A stretch of DNA of 9,218 nucleotides from Comamonadaceae bacterium (GTDB taxonomy: Bacteria; Pseudomonadota; Gammaproteobacteria; Burkholderiales; Burkholderiaceae_C): contig CANGZG010000096.1 of assembly GCA_947458415.1 (NCBI GenBank), forward strand, positions 1 to 9,218, read 5' to 3'. The notes under the pieces were generated by a model, which had not been told where the DNA came from, did no database searches, and saw only the letters and a list, made by a program, of their open reading frames with translations. Both the position numbers and the translations under genes were made by a program. Positions 7,601 to 9,218 of this stretch are shown here, piece after piece. Within the stretch, counting starts at the first letter, position 1, and the number at the start of each line of letters is the position of its first letter.

Positions 7601-7711
7601 TTGGTGGGTGGTTTGATCGTCAGCCAGTGGCTGACCTTGTTCACCACGCCAGTGATTTACCTGATGCTCGGGCGTTGGGGTGCGATGCGCACGCCGTCGG
7701 TGTCCGCATGA
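4607..7711 (+). CDS. mdtB: MdtB-type RND multidrug efflux transporter subunit
   Basis: A complete 1034-residue RND (HAE1) inner-membrane pump. In E. coli MdtB and MdtC form a B2C heterotrimer exporting bile salts, novobiocin and other drugs by proton antiport. Seen: TM1 (about 12-30); a first large periplasmic loop with LDVAEQQVQAAIN (101-113) and KVNPADAPIM (131-140); TM2-TM6 (about 337-490); TM4 with the proton-relay pair D401-D402 in GFVVDDAIVMIENI (397-410); FMGDVVGRLFHEFA (454-467); TM7 (about 533-552); a second periplasmic loop; and TM8-TM12 (about 865-1022), with K932 of VKKNAIMMIDF corresponding to the essential AcrB Lys940. All relay residues are present, so it should be functional. 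It lacks the short N-terminal extension of E. coli MdtB and aligns with it closely throughout the N-terminal half. It starts in an ATGA overlap with mdtA and ends in another with mdtC, so expression is probably coupled. Confidence 0.95.
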   Translation: MNLSALFIRRPVATSLLMLALLLSGALAYRFLPVASLPQVDYPTIQVSTLYPGASPHVMTASVTAPLEKQFGQMPGLALMTSVSSGGASVITLRFSLKLPLDVAEQQVQAAINTTANFLPADLPMPPSYSKVNPADAPIMTLAVTAPDMPLTLVHDLVENRLAMRLSQVSGVGLVGIAGGQRPAVRVQVNPQALAAAGLSLEDVRNAINLSNVNMAKGNLDGAARASTLDANDQLRSPKEYAQLVLAFVRGSPLRLGDVADVVEAPQNNRLAAWADNTPAIIVNIQRQPGANVIETVERIQQQLPALREAMPPGVTLQVLTDRTVTIRASVRDVQFELLLSMALVVMVIFLFLRSASATLIPAVVVPLSLVGTFGVMYLAGFSINNLTLMALTVATGFVVDDAIVMIENIARYLQDPNKPMQPMQAALEGARQMGFTIISLTFSLVAVLIPLLFMGDVVGRLFHEFAITLAVAILISAVVSLTLTPMMCAHVLRPLSGASASGAGMHTSPAWLSWTTARYASGLRKVLNRPWQTLAVFGLTVVATVAAYLAMPKGFFPLQDTGAVQVITEATQATSFAAMSEKQQALAAVLLKDPAVQSLSSFIGVDGPNTTLNTGRMTLNLVPKSQRDAPLPDILHRLSQAAMGISGMRMYLQPLQDLTLEDRVARTQYRFLLSGPDSEAVGLWSQRLSERLREHPALRDVASDWQDQGLQAYVKIDRDAASRLGVSVAAVDNALYNAFGQRLVSTIFTQSNQYRVVLEVHPAHRIGPASLASLLVPSLNGTQVPLSSVASIEQRSSVLSEVHVNQFPAVTLSFQLAPGVSLGEAVSAIDGEWRHMKAQASVPDSIESRFEGAAMAFQASLRHNLWLMLAAVVTMYIVLGVLYESYLHPITILSTLPSATLGALLALWLARMDISLIAVIGIILLIGIVKKNAIMMIDFALDAERHQGLSARDAIEQACLLRFRPILMTTLCALLGALPLMLGNGVGSELRQPLGVTLVGGLIVSQWLTLFTTPVIYLMLGRWGAMRTPSVSA

Positions 7712-9218
7712 ACCTGTCGGCGGTGTTCATCGACAGGCCGGTCGCGACCACCTTGTTGAGTGTGGGCGTGGCCATCGCCGGCGTGTTGTCATTCGCTTTG
7801 TTGCCGGTGGCACCTTTGCCGCAAGTGGAATACCCGGCCATTTCTGTGCAAGCCAGCATGCCGGGTGCGAGCCCTGAAACCATGGCCGCGACGGTTGCTA
7901 CGCCGCTTGAGCGTGCGTTGGGCAGCATTGCTGGTGTGAATGAGATGACCTCGACCTCGTCACAAGGCAGCACCCGCATCAGCTTGCAGTTCGATTTGGA
8001 ACGAGATATCAACGGTGCCGCCCGAGATGTGCAAGCCGCCATCAATTTGGCGCAGCCCTTGTTGCCCAGCGGCATGCCCAGTCGCCCCTCGTACCGAAAG
8101 GTCAATCCCGCTGAAAGCCCGATGTTGATCATCGCGCTCACCTCCACCCAGTTTTCGCGCGCCGACATGGTTGACGTGGCGTCCACTGTGTTGGTGCAAC
8201 GGCTCTCTCAAGTCGACGGCGTGGGTCAAGTCAGCATCGGCGGCGGCGCGCTGCCTGCGGTTCGCGTGGCGGTGCAACCTGACCGTTTATCGGCATACGG
8301 GTTGTCGCTGGAACAGGTGCGACAAACTTTGGTGGCTGGCAACGCACACCGCCCCAAAGGCATGTTGGAAGACGCGCAACAAGCATGGCAAATCGAAGCC
8401 AATGACCAAGCTGACACGCCAGCTGATTTCGCGGGGCTGGTGATCCGTTATCAAAACAACCGTGCCGTGCGGGTGCAAGATGTGGCGCAGGTCAGTGAGG
8501 CCATGCAAGATCTGCGCACTGATGGCATTTCACAGGGCAAACCGGCGGTGCTGTTGGTGCTTTTTCAGCAGCCCGGTGCGAATGTGATCCAAGCGGTCGA
8601 TGCGGTGCGTCGCTTGTTGCCTTCGTTGCAAAAAGACGTGCCAAGCGGCATGGTGATGGAAGTGGTGTCTGACCGTACCCCGACCATTCGGGGTTCACTG
8701 GCTGAGATCCAAAAATCGCTGGCCATGTCCATGGGCTTGGTGATTTTGGTGGTCGCGCTTTTTTTGAAACGTTGGCGCACCGCGCTCATTCCTGCCGTGG
8801 CCGTGCCTTTGTCCTTGGCAGGCACTTGCGCGGTGATGTATTTGTTCAACTTCAGTTTGAACAATTTGAGCTTGATGGCGTTGACGATTGCAACCGGGTT
8901 TGTGGTCGACGATGCCATTGTGGTGCTTGAACACATCACGCGCTTGCGAGAACGCGGCATGCCGCTGCACCAAGCGGTACGGCAAGGCAGTCGCGACATC
9001 GGATTCACGGTGGTGGCCATCAGTGTGTCGTTGGTGGCGGTGTTCATCCCCATTTTGTTCATGGGCGGTGTGCTGGGTCGGTTGTTCCATGAATTTGCGG
9101 TGGTGATGACCGCCGCGGTGTTGATGTCGTTGCTGGTGTCGTTGACCACCACACCCATGATGTGCGCCAAATGGTTGCCAGCCGAACCGAGGGCGGTCAA
9201 ACCGCGCCGACGACAGCC
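7708..9218 (+). CDS. mdtC: MdtC-type RND multidrug efflux transporter subunit (3' half cut by window edge)
   Basis: 503 residues are visible, about half of the roughly 1025 expected; the frame is open at the right edge. It is the second, non-identical pump subunit that would assemble with MdtB. Seen: TM1 (about 12-32); LPVAPLPQVEYPAI (32-45); periplasmic loop motifs DINGAARDVQAAIN (100-113) and LLPSGMPSRPSYRKVNP (118-134), which resemble E. coli MdtC more than MdtB; TM2 (about 337-353); TM4 with D401-D402 in GFVVDDAIVVLEHI (397-410), the same positions as in the MdtB protein; and FMGGVLGRLFHEFA (451-464). The normally near-invariant Asn after the TM4 Glu is His409 here. It begins in an ATGA overlap with mdtB, and the first 24 coding bases match mdtB at 23 positions. 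An outer-membrane factor gene might follow beyond the edge, but this cannot be seen. Confidence 0.94.
   Translation, partial: MNLSAVFIDRPVATTLLSVGVAIAGVLSFALLPVAPLPQVEYPAISVQASMPGASPETMAATVATPLERALGSIAGVNEMTSTSSQGSTRISLQFDLERDINGAARDVQAAINLAQPLLPSGMPSRPSYRKVNPAESPMLIIALTSTQFSRADMVDVASTVLVQRLSQVDGVGQVSIGGGALPAVRVAVQPDRLSAYGLSLEQVRQTLVAGNAHRPKGMLEDAQQAWQIEANDQADTPADFAGLVIRYQNNRAVRVQDVAQVSEAMQDLRTDGISQGKPAVLLVLFQQPGANVIQAVDAVRRLLPSLQKDVPSGMVMEVVSDRTPTIRGSLAEIQKSLAMSMGLVILVVALFLKRWRTALIPAVAVPLSLAGTCAVMYLFNFSLNNLSLMALTIATGFVVDDAIVVLEHITRLRERGMPLHQAVRQGSRDIGFTVVAISVSLVAVFIPILFMGGVLGRLFHEFAVVMTAAVLMSLLVSLTTTPMMCAKWLPAEPRAVKPRRRQ

Overview
The window looks like a chromosomal segment of a betaproteobacterium, probably order Burkholderiales and perhaps a Comamonadaceae lineage. 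I infer this from the moderately high G+C, the style of the proteins, and the gene company (short-chain reductase, folB and ttcA back to back with a MidA-type methyltransferase). Leucine is very often encoded by TTG across all genes. The genus is a guess. The DNA is almost wall-to-wall coding: the longest gap between genes is 43 bp, and I see no RNA gene, insertion sequence, CRISPR array or clear intrinsic terminator.

Left part, minus strand (about 1-1992): a compact three-gene operon read right to left. First comes a pteridine-reductase-like (FolM-type) short-chain reductase. One base later comes FolB (dihydroneopterin aldolase or a relative), and then TtcA (tRNA 2-thiocytidine synthetase) overlaps folB by 7 bp and runs off the left edge. 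The first two act on pterins; TtcA is a tRNA-modifying enzyme that probably shares only the transcript.

Middle, plus strand (2010-3313): a MidA/NDUFAF7-family SAM-dependent methyltransferase diverges from the reductase gene with 17 bp or less between them. It is followed 8 bp later by a 64-residue membrane protein of the DUF2905 type.

Right part, plus strand (3357-9218): after a 43-bp AT-richer gap come mdtA, mdtB and the first half of mdtC, each junction being an ATGA overlap. They encode a periplasmic adaptor and two non-identical RND pump subunits of an MdtABC-type multidrug exporter. The window ends inside mdtC. No outer-membrane channel or regulator gene is visible; these may lie further right.

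I found no convincing new biological system. The points most worth a second look are the reductase's Asp-Tyr-Lys catalytic pattern next to an atypical FolB, an Asn-to-His change in the TM4 signature of MdtC, near-identical 5' ends of mdtB and mdtC, three GTTAA copies around the only sizeable gap, and the almost absent spacer between two divergent genes.
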